Positions 42,399-51,852 of a DNA stretch of 63,484 nt are shown piece by piece (the first letter of the stretch is position 1; each line of letters starts with the position of its first letter). The notes under the pieces are model-generated. The model saw only the letters and a list, made by a program, of their open reading frames with translations. It had not been told where the DNA came from and did not search any database. Both the position numbers and the translations under genes were made by a program. The stretch is from Eubacterium ramulus ATCC 29099 (GTDB lineage: Bacteria > Bacillota > Clostridia > Lachnospirales > Lachnospiraceae): positions 1-63,484 of the forward strand of contig NZ_KI271128.1 of the NCBI RefSeq assembly GCF_000469345.1, in the 5' to 3' direction.

Positions 42399-44639
42399 TC
42401 ACCACTTTTTGTCAGTATGATTTCTTTTTTTCCTTTTAACCAGAAAAACAACAATGATAAAAATCATCGCAATCACATTGGCGATCACAGAATAACTATT
42501 TTTTACTGCAGATTGATACCTATAATCAACTACATAATCAACAATCTGATAAATGGCAGACACAGTACTCACAATTGTCAGTATAAACAAAATCAGATTC
42601 ATCGTGTCATTACTGTATTTTTCCTGCTTTTCTGCCTCTCTGCCAATAAGTTCTTTATTTATCTCAAAAATATTTTTCACCTGATTCTGATATCGTTCCA
42701 TCCTGGATAAAAGAGCCTTTTCATTAAATGCATCTCGGATCATCTGTATTGACTTTTGAGAAGACGGATAATTTAACTGGACATTCCAGAACTCAACGGT
42801 TGCCAGATATTCGTTCGTATATTTTCTGTTTTTTTCCAGAAAGATCTCCGGTGCATCTTTATTCGCAAATGCCATCAGATCTACCAGATTCTTGTTAAAT
42901 CTTGTCACAGCCGCTTCTTCAAACAGAATCAGCTCAATATAAAAAGCTGTCACCGAATTCCAGAACAACCGATATTGCTTACTTCCTCGATAAGATGGAA
43001 AAAATTGAATAAATGTATTTAAATTAACGCCTACATAAGCGATGTCATACTGTGCCATTCCATACGGCTCGCTGACGATTTTCACAATATCTTTGTCTAT
43101 CAGCTGCCCAAATTCTTCTCCTTCTTCATACATCGTTTCTGACATCAGCAAAGATGCCAGCTGCTGATCATTTACAGCAGATTTTTCCATTGGAATCGTC
43201 ACATAACTTTTTGGTGTTCCGCTAAGCCGGATACTCCATCGATTCAACATATATTCATACAAATTGCCCACGATATGATTTTCACTGTCAACAACCAGCA
43301 GCTGATTGCGGACAACATTATCCAACAGATGACTCAGCAAAAACGGACAGGATAAAGAAATGACATATAGTACACCAATATTGCTTTCCTTATCAACAGA
43401 TACGATTATCTGTGTATATAGATCGGATCCTATCACCACATTCTCTTTGTCAAGGATATCCATGATCATTTCTTTTGTTATCCGGCATTGCACTGCATCA
43501 AGATAATATCGGTCAATTCTGTGCTTGAACCTGGCCATCATATCTTCTCCATCATGCCCGTAAGGCACACCGGTTTCACATTGAAGCCGGATATTTAAAT
43601 CATTCAAATAAGCATTCATATCTGAATCATAGGCTGTTTTTCGATGCAGCAATCTACTGATATCTTCAATGACAACCGGATACATCAACACAACATCTGC
43701 GATCAGCTTCCACTCACCCTGACGATGCTGCAACATTTGTTCCAATGAAGGATTCCATATCGTATCCTGTACATGAGCCGTATCATCTATGGTGTACAGC
43801 ACCAGCATTTTTGTCATCTTCTGGTTTTCCGTTTCCCATAAAAAGTACTCCAGGTGTTCCTTACAATTATAGATATTGATATATCTCTGATAGTTCAGCA
43901 ACTGTTCATAGGTAATTTTCAGCACAGAAACATACGACTGCGAAAATTCTACTTTTTCAAATACAAACGGATGCAATTTATTTGCCTGATAATGTTCAAC
44001 TGCAATCCGCACCGGTTTTATCCCATCTTCTGCAAATATTTTCCTGTAATCTGCATGCTCCGGTATTGCCAGGTATACAAACGGTTCCTCCTCTGTGGGA
44101 TAAAAAATATTTTTCAAATCTATTTTTGATGTATAATGCCAGACTGTTATCTCGTCAAATATGTGCTTATACGGTGCATCCTCTTGCCTGATCATATTAT
44201 GATCCTTATCATTACATATGATCAAATGATATTCCGGATATATATCTCGAATAGTCGTAATACATTCTTTCATGAAAACAGGATCTGCATCAGTGCCTGA
44301 CACCTCCATGTCACAGATCCAGTAAATATCATTTCCGATTGTGCCGATTTTCTGTTTCGCGCTGGACGAAAGAAGTGCAAACTGAGCATCTATATAGGAA
44401 CTACAACCCAACCGCATCGCTCTATGAAAATCAACCAGAAGTACAAATAATTGTGCGTTTCCATTTTGACTGTAAAAATACAGAAAACGTCCCTGCAATT
44501 TCTTTGTTATCTCATCAAATTCTTCCAGACATCTGTCCAGATTACTCACATGCAAAACAGAACATGCTGCTGAACTGCTCAGCTTATTCTTTATCTGTTC
44601 CAGCCGTTCACTTGTTCCTACTAATTCTTTACTGATCAT
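42399..44639 (-). CDS. Large protein with two C-terminal membrane helices, function unknown
   Basis: A 746-residue protein I do not recognise. Residues 1-650 look like a mixed alpha/beta cytosolic region without a known catalytic motif. A helical stretch (about 640-678) leads into a membrane helix (MNLILFILTIVSTVSAIYQI), a short loop, a second helix (VIANVIAMIFIIVVFLVKRK) and a basic tail. The last part is reminiscent of CorA-type transporters (long helix, two helices, basic end), but the GMN motif is absent. It overlaps the amidohydrolase gene by 11 bases, so the two are made together. Confidence 0.6.
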   Translation of the reverse strand: MISKELVGTSERLEQIKNKLSSSAACSVLHVSNLDRCLEEFDEITKKLQGRFLYFYSQNGNAQLFVLLVDFHRAMRLGCSSYIDAQFALLSSSAKQKIGTIGNDIYWICDMEVSGTDADPVFMKECITTIRDIYPEYHLIICNDKDHNMIRQEDAPYKHIFDEITVWHYTSKIDLKNIFYPTEEEPFVYLAIPEHADYRKIFAEDGIKPVRIAVEHYQANKLHPFVFEKVEFSQSYVSVLKITYEQLLNYQRYINIYNCKEHLEYFLWETENQKMTKMLVLYTIDDTAHVQDTIWNPSLEQMLQHRQGEWKLIADVVLMYPVVIEDISRLLHRKTAYDSDMNAYLNDLNIRLQCETGVPYGHDGEDMMARFKHRIDRYYLDAVQCRITKEMIMDILDKENVVIGSDLYTQIIVSVDKESNIGVLYVISLSCPFLLSHLLDNVVRNQLLVVDSENHIVGNLYEYMLNRWSIRLSGTPKSYVTIPMEKSAVNDQQLASLLMSETMYEEGEEFGQLIDKDIVKIVSEPYGMAQYDIAYVGVNLNTFIQFFPSYRGSKQYRLFWNSVTAFYIELILFEEAAVTRFNKNLVDLMAFANKDAPEIFLEKNRKYTNEYLATVEFWNVQLNYPSSQKSIQMIRDAFNEKALLSRMERYQNQVKNIFEINKELIGREAEKQEKYSNDTMNLILFILTIVSTVSAIYQIVDYVVDYRYQSAVKNSYSVIANVIAMIFIIVVFLVKRKKRNHTDKKW

Positions 44640-45471
44640 TTACACATGTCCTCGTATCATATTTTATATTATATGCCTGGTACGCATTATACCTCAATAC
44701 CTGCTCAATCTCTTTCTCATCAAATAATGATGCAATAAATTTTACATATTCATCGCATTTCACTGCCGGCCAGTCCGTTCCAAACAGAAATCGTTCCGGC
44801 TCTCCAATATATCGAATCCATGTTTTCAGATTTGAAATATACAATTCTTCCGTTTTCACAAAATGTTCCGTAACAAACAATCCCTCAAGTAATCCGGACA
44901 GGTCCGCATATACATTTCTATTATGCTCCATTACAGCCGCTGCTTCAGCCAGAAAAGGATTTCCAAAATGGCACATCACAATTCTCAGTTCCGGATAGTC
45001 AACAGCAATATCATCCAGATGAATCGGATGAGCATACTTCAATTTTCCAGATAACGCTGCCAACATTCCTGTGTGAACCGCCAGCGTTTTATTATATTTC
45101 AGCAACAATTCCAACACTTCTACATAGCATTCGTCATGGGGATACAACGGCACATAGCCAGGATATAACTTTACACCCACACATTTTTCCCTTTGTAAAT
45201 GCTTTTCAATAGCTGGCAGTGCTTCTCTTATATCATCGGTGCATGCAATCTGATCCAGACCAACACAATAATAGAAGCCATCCGGCAAACTATCTCCCTG
45301 TTTCTCTATCTCGCCATTTCCCATCATAATTCCACCAGTCATTCCGTACCTGCCATATGTTTCCAGAAAATATTCTTTTGTATCCAGATCACCTATATTA
45401 GATGACAGCCGATCACTAAAAGCAGAATGATCAAACCAATGAAAATGTGCATCAAAATACTTTTTATACAT
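44629..45471 (-). CDS. Amidohydrolase-2-type TIM-barrel metal hydrolase
   Basis: A 280-residue protein of the amidohydrolase superfamily (ACMS-decarboxylase-like branch): HxH in DAHFHW, VKLYPGY, AVHTGM, MCHFGNP and the closing FGTDWP carry the usual metal ligands. The reaction cannot be deduced. The ATG at 45471 has GAAGG five bases upstream. It is the middle gene of a metallophosphoesterase-amidohydrolase-746-residue protein operon. Confidence 0.8.
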   Translation of the reverse strand: MYKKYFDAHFHWFDHSAFSDRLSSNIGDLDTKEYFLETYGRYGMTGGIMMGNGEIEKQGDSLPDGFYYCVGLDQIACTDDIREALPAIEKHLQREKCVGVKLYPGYVPLYPHDECYVEVLELLLKYNKTLAVHTGMLAALSGKLKYAHPIHLDDIAVDYPELRIVMCHFGNPFLAEAAAVMEHNRNVYADLSGLLEGLFVTEHFVKTEELYISNLKTWIRYIGEPERFLFGTDWPAVKCDEYVKFIASLFDEKEIEQVLRYNAYQAYNIKYDTRTCVNDQ

Positions 45472-45516
45472 AATTACCTTCAATTTCTTTTCTATATATT
45501 ATACTTATCTTTCCAG

Positions 45517-46212
45517 TCAGATTTCATCAAAATCCTCAAACATAATCCGTATCCCCATAGATTCTGTTTCCACATGATAATGTCCCGCATACCATTCTGA
45601 AAAATCCAAACGGTCATAAATCGTCTGCAGCCACTCTTCCGTCCCTTTATCCACGGTAATCGGTTCCTTTCGAGCCTTGAAAGCCCAGGTTGGCTCCGCT
45701 TTGATTGGAACGGTATGAGATAAAATAATATCCATCTTCCAATCCGATTTTTCCAACTGCTGCTCCACAAATTCTTTAATCGTGTCATCCGGCTGCTCCG
45801 ATGCGAACCACTGAAGCCCCTGACTGATGCGGTAATCTTTGTTTACCGTACCGGCTCCGCCAATCGGCATCACAGATTTTCCGTTAAAATCATAAATCTC
45901 CCCGTCTTTTGCAAATAAAATATTCGGATATTTTTCTTCTTTGTATACAAGACCGCCATGCCATGACACCAGCTTATAATCCGCTGGAGATTCCCATGGC
46001 CGACCTTCATGATTGCCGTGTATACAAAAAAATGTAATTGGGATCCTATTCACACGCTCTTTTAATTTTTCATCTTTCGGACTCAGCCAGTAATTGATGC
46101 CGGAATCCCCAAGAATGATCATGACGTCATCTGGTGTGGTGTGTTGATCCTGGCAAAAAGTTTCCACCCGGTCAAATTTTTTGTGTGTATCTCCCGTAAT
46201 GTAAAAATGCAA
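45517..46212 (-). CDS. Calcineurin-like metallophosphoesterase, TTG start
   Basis: A 231-residue metallophosphatase with the ordered ligand motifs GDTH, GDSGINY, GNHEGRP, HT and GHYHVE. The substrate is unknown (phosphoprotein, nucleotide or RNA). The start is TTG at 46212, eight bases after GGGAGG. It opens the three-gene operon from a promoter that overlaps the preceding terminator. Confidence 0.85.
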   Translation of the reverse strand: MHFYITGDTHKKFDRVETFCQDQHTTPDDVMIILGDSGINYWLSPKDEKLKERVNRIPITFFCIHGNHEGRPWESPADYKLVSWHGGLVYKEEKYPNILFAKDGEIYDFNGKSVMPIGGAGTVNKDYRISQGLQWFASEQPDDTIKEFVEQQLEKSDWKMDIILSHTVPIKAEPTWAFKARKEPITVDKGTEEWLQTIYDRLDFSEWYAGHYHVETESMGIRIMFEDFDEI

Positions 46213-46244
46213 AAACGCTTCCTCCCCTGTACCTTTGTTCTTTT

Positions 46245-46273
46245 AGTATCTGCATTTTCATGAATTATGTCAA
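46245..46273 (-). promoter_or_regulatory. Promoter of the metallophosphoesterase operon
   Basis: TTGACA (46268-46273) and GATACT (46245-46250) with a 17-base spacer. The -35 begins within the distal arm of the upstream terminator. Confidence 0.6.
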
Positions 46274-46325
46274 CAAAAAGAGGAACAATATCATTTATTT
46301 TTTGATATTGTTCCTCTTTTTGTTG
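46271..46325 (-). terminator. Terminator of the ART-like gene pair
   Basis: A perfect 23-bp stem (46271-46293/46303-46325) with a 9-base loop lies about 65 bases after the partner gene. The minus strand ends in CTCTTTTTGTTG, so it should act as an intrinsic terminator; the same holds on the plus strand. Confidence 0.85.
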
Positions 46326-46389
46326 TCAGACGTTAGAAATATATTGTACTGTTCATCTGTCACCTGATTTTTCCCAAAAACCGATACTG

Positions 46390-46860
46390 TTAAAATCCAC
46401 CATTCTGATATGCCCTTGCAATTACATATGATGGTTCATAAAATGCACTACAATTATAATTGTCAATCACATCGCAAATCTCATTATTATACACCTTCAT
46501 AATCCCATCTACATAATCTTCTTTAGAACCTATAGTATCTCTGATCAACCGCTGATATACAGCTCCCATATCAAGCGGTGACGGAATAATTGACGCTAAC
46601 TCCTGATCAACAGCTGTTACATCATAATCTCCTGCTTTTAAATTGTAATCCTTTATCCAGTCTTCCTCTACCTTCAACGGATTTTCACAATGTAACACAT
46701 TTGCACAACTAAGCAAATGATATAAGCCATCTCGTCCAATTGTATTGACAACATACTTATTTTTTTGCTTAATATGCCTAGCCACACGCTCTATCATATA
46801 ACATACAAAATATAGATCATTCATTTCTATTTCTTCATCTGGGAAGTACTTATTTTTCAT
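46390..46860 (-). CDS. DUF3791-like partner of the ART gene
   Basis: A 156-residue protein. Residues 15-80 resemble the small DUF3791 domain (FVCYMIERVARH, VVNTIGRDGL, ANVLHCENP), which is often found next to DUF3990-type ADP-ribosyltransferase-like proteins. The remaining 70 residues are unfamiliar. Its ATG overlaps the stop of the ART-like gene by 4 bases, which indicates coupled translation. An antitoxin or chaperone role is inference. Confidence 0.6.
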   Translation of the reverse strand: MKNKYFPDEEIEMNDLYFVCYMIERVARHIKQKNKYVVNTIGRDGLYHLLSCANVLHCENPLKVEEDWIKDYNLKAGDYDVTAVDQELASIIPSPLDMGAVYQRLIRDTIGSKEDYVDGIMKVYNNEICDVIDNYNCSAFYEPSYVIARAYQNGGF

Positions 46861-47318
46861 AATGTCTCGCTCCCTTCAAAAGTCAACGTTTTCAGTGCCG
46901 ATTCTGTACAGAACACAATCTGATGCGTAGGATAATTAAACCTAACCAATCCCCAGAAAGCATCTCGTGGAATTTTACCATCAATAAACCCTTCTACAAA
47001 ATTCCAAATCTGATCATCTGCCATAGGTCCCTCAACAATATCATAATCATGTTCAATACCTTGTCTGCAATCTACTACAAAATCAAGCCATGCATCTGTC
47101 ATCTCATCAAATTTTAATACCTTCAACTCCGCGTTTGGCATATATTTATAACGATTAACCATAGATGCACCTCTTCTTGTCAGTGCCCATCGCTTCGCCT
47201 GTTTTTCATAGCTTGTGCAGTAAAAACCGTATCCAAAATCTTTATAAAAGCCGTTCTGGAGAATACGAGGAACCGATACTTCTACATTACTTCCATGATA
47301 TATAATATTCTTCTCCAT
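46857..47318 (-). CDS. DUF3990-type ADP-ribosyltransferase-like protein
   Basis: A 153-residue protein with the DUF3990 pattern: YHGSNVEVSVPRIL (candidate ART His), DFGYGFYCTSYEKQAKRWA (candidate Tyr), DAWLDFVVDCRQG, YDIVEGPMADD and a closing HQIVFCTESALKTLTF (Gln/Glu region). The family belongs to the ADP-ribosyltransferase clan, so it may modify a protein or nucleic acid with NAD+. AGGAGG precedes the ATG, 21 bases after the nitroreductase stop. The overlap with the next gene suggests a toxin-antitoxin-like pair. Confidence 0.7.
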   Translation of the reverse strand: MEKNIIYHGSNVEVSVPRILQNGFYKDFGYGFYCTSYEKQAKRWALTRRGASMVNRYKYMPNAELKVLKFDEMTDAWLDFVVDCRQGIEHDYDIVEGPMADDQIWNFVEGFIDGKIPRDAFWGLVRFNYPTHQIVFCTESALKTLTFEGSETL

Positions 47319-47339
47319 TTGCCTCCTCCTAATTTTACT

Positions 47340-48197
47340 TTAGAATTTCAACCGGTGAATTGCCTGTTTTCCACTCTTCTGTGCACCACGGGCATACTCA
47401 AATTTCGGATAGCCGAATCCCATGGCTGTTGCCACGAAATGATCTTCCGGAATACCAAGTTTCGCCCAGACATCCGGCATTAATTTCATAACATTCATCG
47501 GGAAACCAAGATACACGCAGCCAAGTCCCTTAGATTCACATAACAGTTCAAAGTAAGCCAGAGTAATTCCCACTTCTACTGCTGCCGAGCCAAATTTTTT
47601 CGGCATATGCGGAATAATAATATGCGGTGCAGAACAGAAATAAATGTCTCCGTTCATGGCCTGCGGACCGCGGGCTTCCATAATTCCGTAGGATTCCTCA
47701 TCCCAGGAATACGGATAGCTTCCCTGTTTTTTCAGGTCTTTGACACCTTCACAGATCATCTTGCGCAGTTTGTCCAATTCTGTGCGGTCATCAATGACCG
47801 TGAATTCCATTTTCTGCTTATTTCCGCCAGTCGGTGTTGCCTCCAGTGCCGCAAGCAGTTCATTTAAAAGTTCCGGATCCACATTTTCGTCTTTGTAATG
47901 ACGGCAGGAACGACGGCTGCAGACCAGACGCTCCAGATCTGTGGCAATCGCATCACTCGGTAACGGGAGACTGTTTTCCGGCTTTTTACCAAGCACACTG
48001 ATGGCCCCGTTCGGACAGACGGTCAGGCAATGCTGACATCCCCAGCATCCGTACCAGTCCATACTTTTTACCGGTTTCAGACTTGGTTTTTTATGTTCAT
48101 TCATCTCGATCAGCATAGACGGACAGGCGAGCTGGCATAAACCGCAGCCCACACATTTACTCTCGTCTACTTGAAATCTCGTATCAATTAAACTCAT
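47340..48197 (-). CDS. Ferredoxin-nitroreductase fusion
   Basis: A 285-residue flavoprotein. Residues 10-70 hold two 4Fe-4S motifs (CVGCGLCQLACP and CWGCQHCLTVCP), and 85-285 a nitroreductase-like FMN domain (CSRRSCRHYKDENV, TPTGGNKQKMEFTV). Such fusions pass ferredoxin electrons to small organic substrates. The substrate is unknown. AGGAGG precedes the ATG. Confidence 0.9.
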   Translation of the reverse strand: MSLIDTRFQVDESKCVGCGLCQLACPSMLIEMNEHKKPSLKPVKSMDWYGCWGCQHCLTVCPNGAISVLGKKPENSLPLPSDAIATDLERLVCSRRSCRHYKDENVDPELLNELLAALEATPTGGNKQKMEFTVIDDRTELDKLRKMICEGVKDLKKQGSYPYSWDEESYGIMEARGPQAMNGDIYFCSAPHIIIPHMPKKFGSAAVEVGITLAYFELLCESKGLGCVYLGFPMNVMKLMPDVWAKLGIPEDHFVATAMGFGYPKFEYARGAQKSGKQAIHRLKF

Positions 48198-48239
48198 TAA
48201 TTGGTTCCTCCTGATATTTTTATTTGTGTCACAACGTAA

Positions 48240-48374
48240 GGGTAAGCAGTGTGGTTTTCACACAGTCTGGGAAAAATGGACTCTGGCTATTTTTTCTCGA
48301 CCAGCGATTGCTAGCGGGCGAGACAAAATCGCAGAGTCCTTTTTCATAACCTAACAAAAACCACACAATTACCC
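48240..48374. repeat. Nested inverted-repeat element
   Basis: Three concentric pairings fill the gap between the serine acetyltransferase and the nitroreductase gene: an outer pair (48240-48258/48357-48374, GGGTAA...GTGTGGTTTT type), a middle pair GGACTCTG/CAGAGTCC (48278-48285/48332-48339) and an inner TCTCG/CGAGA (48295-48299/48319-48323). On the minus strand the middle hairpin ends in ATTTTT and could terminate transcription. Confidence 0.7.
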
Positions 48375-48379
48375 GAAAA

Positions 48380-49354
48380 CTATATAATATAAAACCAGTT
48401 CTCATCCTGTTCTAAATTACTGATCTCCATGGTTGTTTTTCCACCTTGCTTAAACTGCAGTTCCTGCCCTTTGATGCTGACCGTCGTTCCCGCCGGAATG
48501 GATTTTGTGATAAACGCATTACCGCCGATAACAGAATCTCTGCCAATGACAGTCTCTCCGCCAAGGATGGAAGCACCGGAATAAATCGTCACATTATCCT
48601 CAATGGTAGGATGACGCTTTGCATTTTTCAGTTTCTGTCCGCCTCTGGTAGACAATGCACCTAAGGTAACACCCTGATATATTTTGACATTATCTCCGAT
48701 GATCGTCGTCTCACCGACTACGATACCGGTACCATGGTCGATAAAGAAATGTTTTCCAATGGTTGCCCCCGGATGAATATCAATTCCGGTCACACTGTGC
48801 GCATATTCTGTCATAATACGCGGAATCAGCGGTACGGAACGGATAAACAGTTCATGTGCCAGACGGTTGATCGTGATGGCTAACAACCCCGGATAAGCCA
48901 GAATGATCTCACCATAGCTGTTTGCTGCCGGATCTCCTTCTAATGCTGCCTGCAGATCTCCCTCCAGATATTCACGGATCTTCGGAATCTGACGCAGGAA
49001 ATCTACCGTGATCTCGTAGCTTTCTTTTTCAATCTGTTCCCGGCATTTTCCATCCAACTTCGGACAGAATTTTGAAACTTTTGCAACCTGTCTGCTGAGA
49101 CGATACAATACATCCTCGATCAAAGTTGATAAATGATGGTTTGCATGATAGCTTTTGTATGCACGATCTCTGTAATATCCCGGATAAATAATCTTCAGTA
49201 ATTTTTCAATAATATCAATAATAACTTCTTTATTTGGCTGATCATAAAAATCTTCCATCTTGTCAATGGTACGATCCAGTTCATAATCAGCAAGGATAGA
49301 ATCCAGAATTTCTTCTGCTTCTTTTCCCTCTATATTTCTGCTCATATCTGACAT
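48380..49354 (-). CDS. cysE: Serine O-acetyltransferase (EpsC-type)
   Basis: Makes O-acetylserine for cysteine synthesis. It has 324 residues from the ATG at 49354 (AAAGGTG six bases upstream). An extended helical N-domain is followed by a left-handed beta-helix with [38 protein letters not shown] and [11 protein letters not shown]. The long N-terminus fits the EpsC subgroup of anaerobes. cysK, metY and an Rrf2 regulator lie just upstream. Confidence 0.93.
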   Translation of the reverse strand: MSDMSRNIEGKEAEEILDSILADYELDRTIDKMEDFYDQPNKEVIIDIIEKLLKIIYPGYYRDRAYKSYHANHHLSTLIEDVLYRLSRQVAKVSKFCPKLDGKCREQIEKESYEITVDFLRQIPKIREYLEGDLQAALEGDPAANSYGEIILAYPGLLAITINRLAHELFIRSVPLIPRIMTEYAHSVTGIDIHPGATIGKHFFIDHGTGIVVGETTIIGDNVKIYQGVTLGALSTRGGQKLKNAKRHPTIEDNVTIYSGASILGGETVIGRDSVIGGNAFITKSIPAGTTVSIKGQELQFKQGGKTTMEISNLEQDENWFYII

Positions 49355-49465
49355 ACTATTCACCTTTTTCTTTCTCAATCAATTCATTATATTACATTGG
49401 AATTGATAATATCTTTCCACTTTTGGCATATTCTTATTTTATTTTTTAATGCACCCCTGAACATC

Positions 49466-50503
49466 CTATGACCGGAAATCTCCACGGTCACTGACCAGAG
49501 TAAATCCGACACTCTCCACTCTGCGTCCCAGGCATCCGCGGCATTCCGCTGCTTCCTCTCCGGTGCAGATCTTGTTATCATACAGATCATACTGTTTCCG
49601 GTTTTTCACCGGTGAGAGGTTTGGCATTACAACATTCGCTCCATGCTGCAATCCTTTTTCTCTTCCAAGCGGATCTGCCGTTCCAAGTGCCGTTGTCGCC
49701 GGAAGCAATACATGCGGCAGCATAATGCGGATTACGGACAGTAAAAATAGCGTCAATGGAACACTTCCGGACGGCTCCTTGGCAAACATGGTATCATGAT
49801 GTGGAATAAACGGACCGATACCGACCATCTGGGGATCCAGTTCTTTTAAAAATACCAGATCATCCGCCAGCGTCTCTGCGGTCTGCTCCGGAGAACCTAC
49901 CATAAATCCTGCTCCTACCTGATAACCAAGTGTCTTTAAATCGTATAAACACTGCTTACGTGCCTCCAGACGCATCTCTTCCGGATGTAGTTTCCGGTAA
50001 TGTACATCATTGGCAGTCTCATGACGAAGCAGATAACGATCTGCGCCCGCTTCCCGGAAACGTTTATAACTCTCATAAGATTTTTCACCAATTGACAACG
50101 TAATGGCACAATCCGGATAACCTGCACGAATCTTCCGTACAATATCTACCATACGATCATCGTTGAAATACGGATCCTCGCCTCCCTGCAGGACAAAAGT
50201 ACGAAATCCTAACTCGTAGCCATTCTCACAACAGGCTAAAATTTCCTCCTCTGTCAGCCGGTAACGTTTTGCATTCGGATTGCTTCTGCGTATTCCGCAG
50301 TAATAACAGTCGTTTTTACAATAATTGGTAAACTCGATCAGCCCTCTTGTATACACATCAGTACCATAAACCTCTTTTCGGATGCGGACAGCTTCTTCTG
50401 CCAGCAGCGCATCTACCTGTGGATCATCCGCCATTTTGATCAGTTCCGCAAACTCTTCCCAGGTTAAATTATGTTCCCTGATTAATTTCTGTGCTGCATT
50501 CAT
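49466..50503 (-). CDS. hydE: [FeFe] hydrogenase maturase HydE (radical SAM)
   Basis: A 345-residue radical-SAM enzyme with the cluster motif CKNDCYYCGIRR, preceded by RGLIEFTNY and followed by LQGGEDPYF. These match HydE, which helps build the dithiomethylamine H-cluster ligand. BioB and PylB are relatives, but the context and motif spelling favour HydE. GGGG precedes the ATG. HydF and HydG are not in the window. Confidence 0.88.
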   Translation of the reverse strand: MNAAQKLIREHNLTWEEFAELIKMADDPQVDALLAEEAVRIRKEVYGTDVYTRGLIEFTNYCKNDCYYCGIRRSNPNAKRYRLTEEEILACCENGYELGFRTFVLQGGEDPYFNDDRMVDIVRKIRAGYPDCAITLSIGEKSYESYKRFREAGADRYLLRHETANDVHYRKLHPEEMRLEARKQCLYDLKTLGYQVGAGFMVGSPEQTAETLADDLVFLKELDPQMVGIGPFIPHHDTMFAKEPSGSVPLTLFLLSVIRIMLPHVLLPATTALGTADPLGREKGLQHGANVVMPNLSPVKNRKQYDLYDNKICTGEEAAECRGCLGRRVESVGFTLVSDRGDFRS

Positions 50504-50610
50504 TTCTTACTTCCCCTTTTATATCCCTTTTTCACAGGTTACTCTCATTTATAATTGCTGAAACAATACTATATTTCTCATCCAGACGCTGCGTTAAAAA
50601 TGTTCCGTTT

Positions 50611-51711
50611 TTAACTGTATCTTTTTGCGATCTCTGTCTCAATGATCGTCGCTCCGCCGACAACCACATCGCCATCATACAGAACCACCGCCTGGCCACA
50701 GGTAATGGCACGTTGCGGCTCATCAAATACCACACGGATCTTGTCCGGCTCCGGCTGTGTCACAGTTGCCCACTGTTCTTCATGGCGGTAGCGCACTTTC
50801 GCTTTCACGCGCATTTCCCCTTCAATATGATCCACGGAAATAAGATTCACATCATTTGCGATCAGTTCTCTGGAAAACAGATCTTCGTTTCTTCCCAGAA
50901 TAACCTGATTTTTCACCGGATCCACGGCTACCACATACATAGACTCTTTTAATGCAAGACCGAGTCCTTTTCTCTGCCCGATCGTATAACGGATGATTCC
51001 TTTGTGACGTCCCAGCACATTCCCCTCCAGATCTACAAAATCTCCTTCCGGATAGGTCTTTCCACGATACTGTTCAATGAAATCCGAATATTTTCCGTTT
51101 ACGACAAAACAGATATCCTGGCTGTCATGTTTTCTTGCATTGATAAAACCCTGTGTTTCCGCAATTTCTCTGGCCTCAGTCTTATGCATGCCGCCCAACG
51201 GGAACTGCACATGCGCCAACTGATCCTGGGTCAGAGAATATAACACATAACTCTGATCTTTGCTCAGATCTACGGATTTTTTTAATAAGTAACGTCCGGT
51301 TTCCTCATTGTATTCAATCTGTGCATAATGACCAGTCACCACATAATCGTAGGACAGCTCTTTTGCACGCTGAAACAGTTTTTCAAATTTCAGATAACGG
51401 TTGCAGTCAATGCATGGATTCGGTGTACATGCATTCTCGTAAGAACATACAAATTTCTCCATCACTTCTTCTTTGAAGCGATCTGAAAAATTAAATACAT
51501 AATAAGGCATTTCCAGTGCCCGGGCCACACTTCTGGCATCTTCTACATCATCTAAAGAACAGCAGGTATGCTCTCTGCATACAACCACATCCTCATTCTG
51601 AAACAGCTTCATAGTAGCGCCGATACACTCATATCCTTTTTCTTTCATTAAAAAAGCGGCTACGCTGGAATCAACGCCGCCGCTCATTGCGATTATTGCT
51701 TTTTTATTCAA
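50611..51711 (-). CDS. mnmA: tRNA 2-thiouridylase MnmA, TTG start
   Basis: Thiolates U34 of Lys, Glu and Gln tRNAs. It has 366 residues, with the PP-loop AMSGGVDSSVAAFLM and the catalytic cysteines in CTPNPCIDCN and DICFV. The start codon is TTG at 51711, nine bases after AGGAG. Usually a cysteine desulfurase gene is adjacent; here none is. It has its own promoter. Confidence 0.96.
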   Translation of the reverse strand: MNKKAIIAMSGGVDSSVAAFLMKEKGYECIGATMKLFQNEDVVVCREHTCCSLDDVEDARSVARALEMPYYVFNFSDRFKEEVMEKFVCSYENACTPNPCIDCNRYLKFEKLFQRAKELSYDYVVTGHYAQIEYNEETGRYLLKKSVDLSKDQSYVLYSLTQDQLAHVQFPLGGMHKTEAREIAETQGFINARKHDSQDICFVVNGKYSDFIEQYRGKTYPEGDFVDLEGNVLGRHKGIIRYTIGQRKGLGLALKESMYVVAVDPVKNQVILGRNEDLFSRELIANDVNLISVDHIEGEMRVKAKVRYRHEEQWATVTQPEPDKIRVVFDEPQRAITCGQAVVLYDGDVVVGGATIIETEIAKRYS

Positions 51712-51804
51712 AGGCTACGTCTCCTTTTTATCATACTATTCAAGAATCTACGGATTATATCGCCTGTATCTTCCAGTCATGATATAACCCCATGTTATCC
51801 TAGT

Positions 51805-51834
51805 ATTATAGTATTTTTTACTGATAAAAATCAA
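51805..51834 (-). promoter_or_regulatory. Sigma-A promoter of mnmA
   Basis: TTGATT (51829-51834) and TATAAT (51805-51810) with an 18-base spacer, about 95 bases upstream of mnmA. Confidence 0.65.
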
Positions 51835-51852
51835 GTAGTAGCATATATTTCT

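Noticed and set aside
51721-51760. ATTCAAGAATCTACGG near mnmA as a third copy of the 4529/23503 repeat.
   Set aside because: Only the first ten bases match; the palindromic second half is missing.
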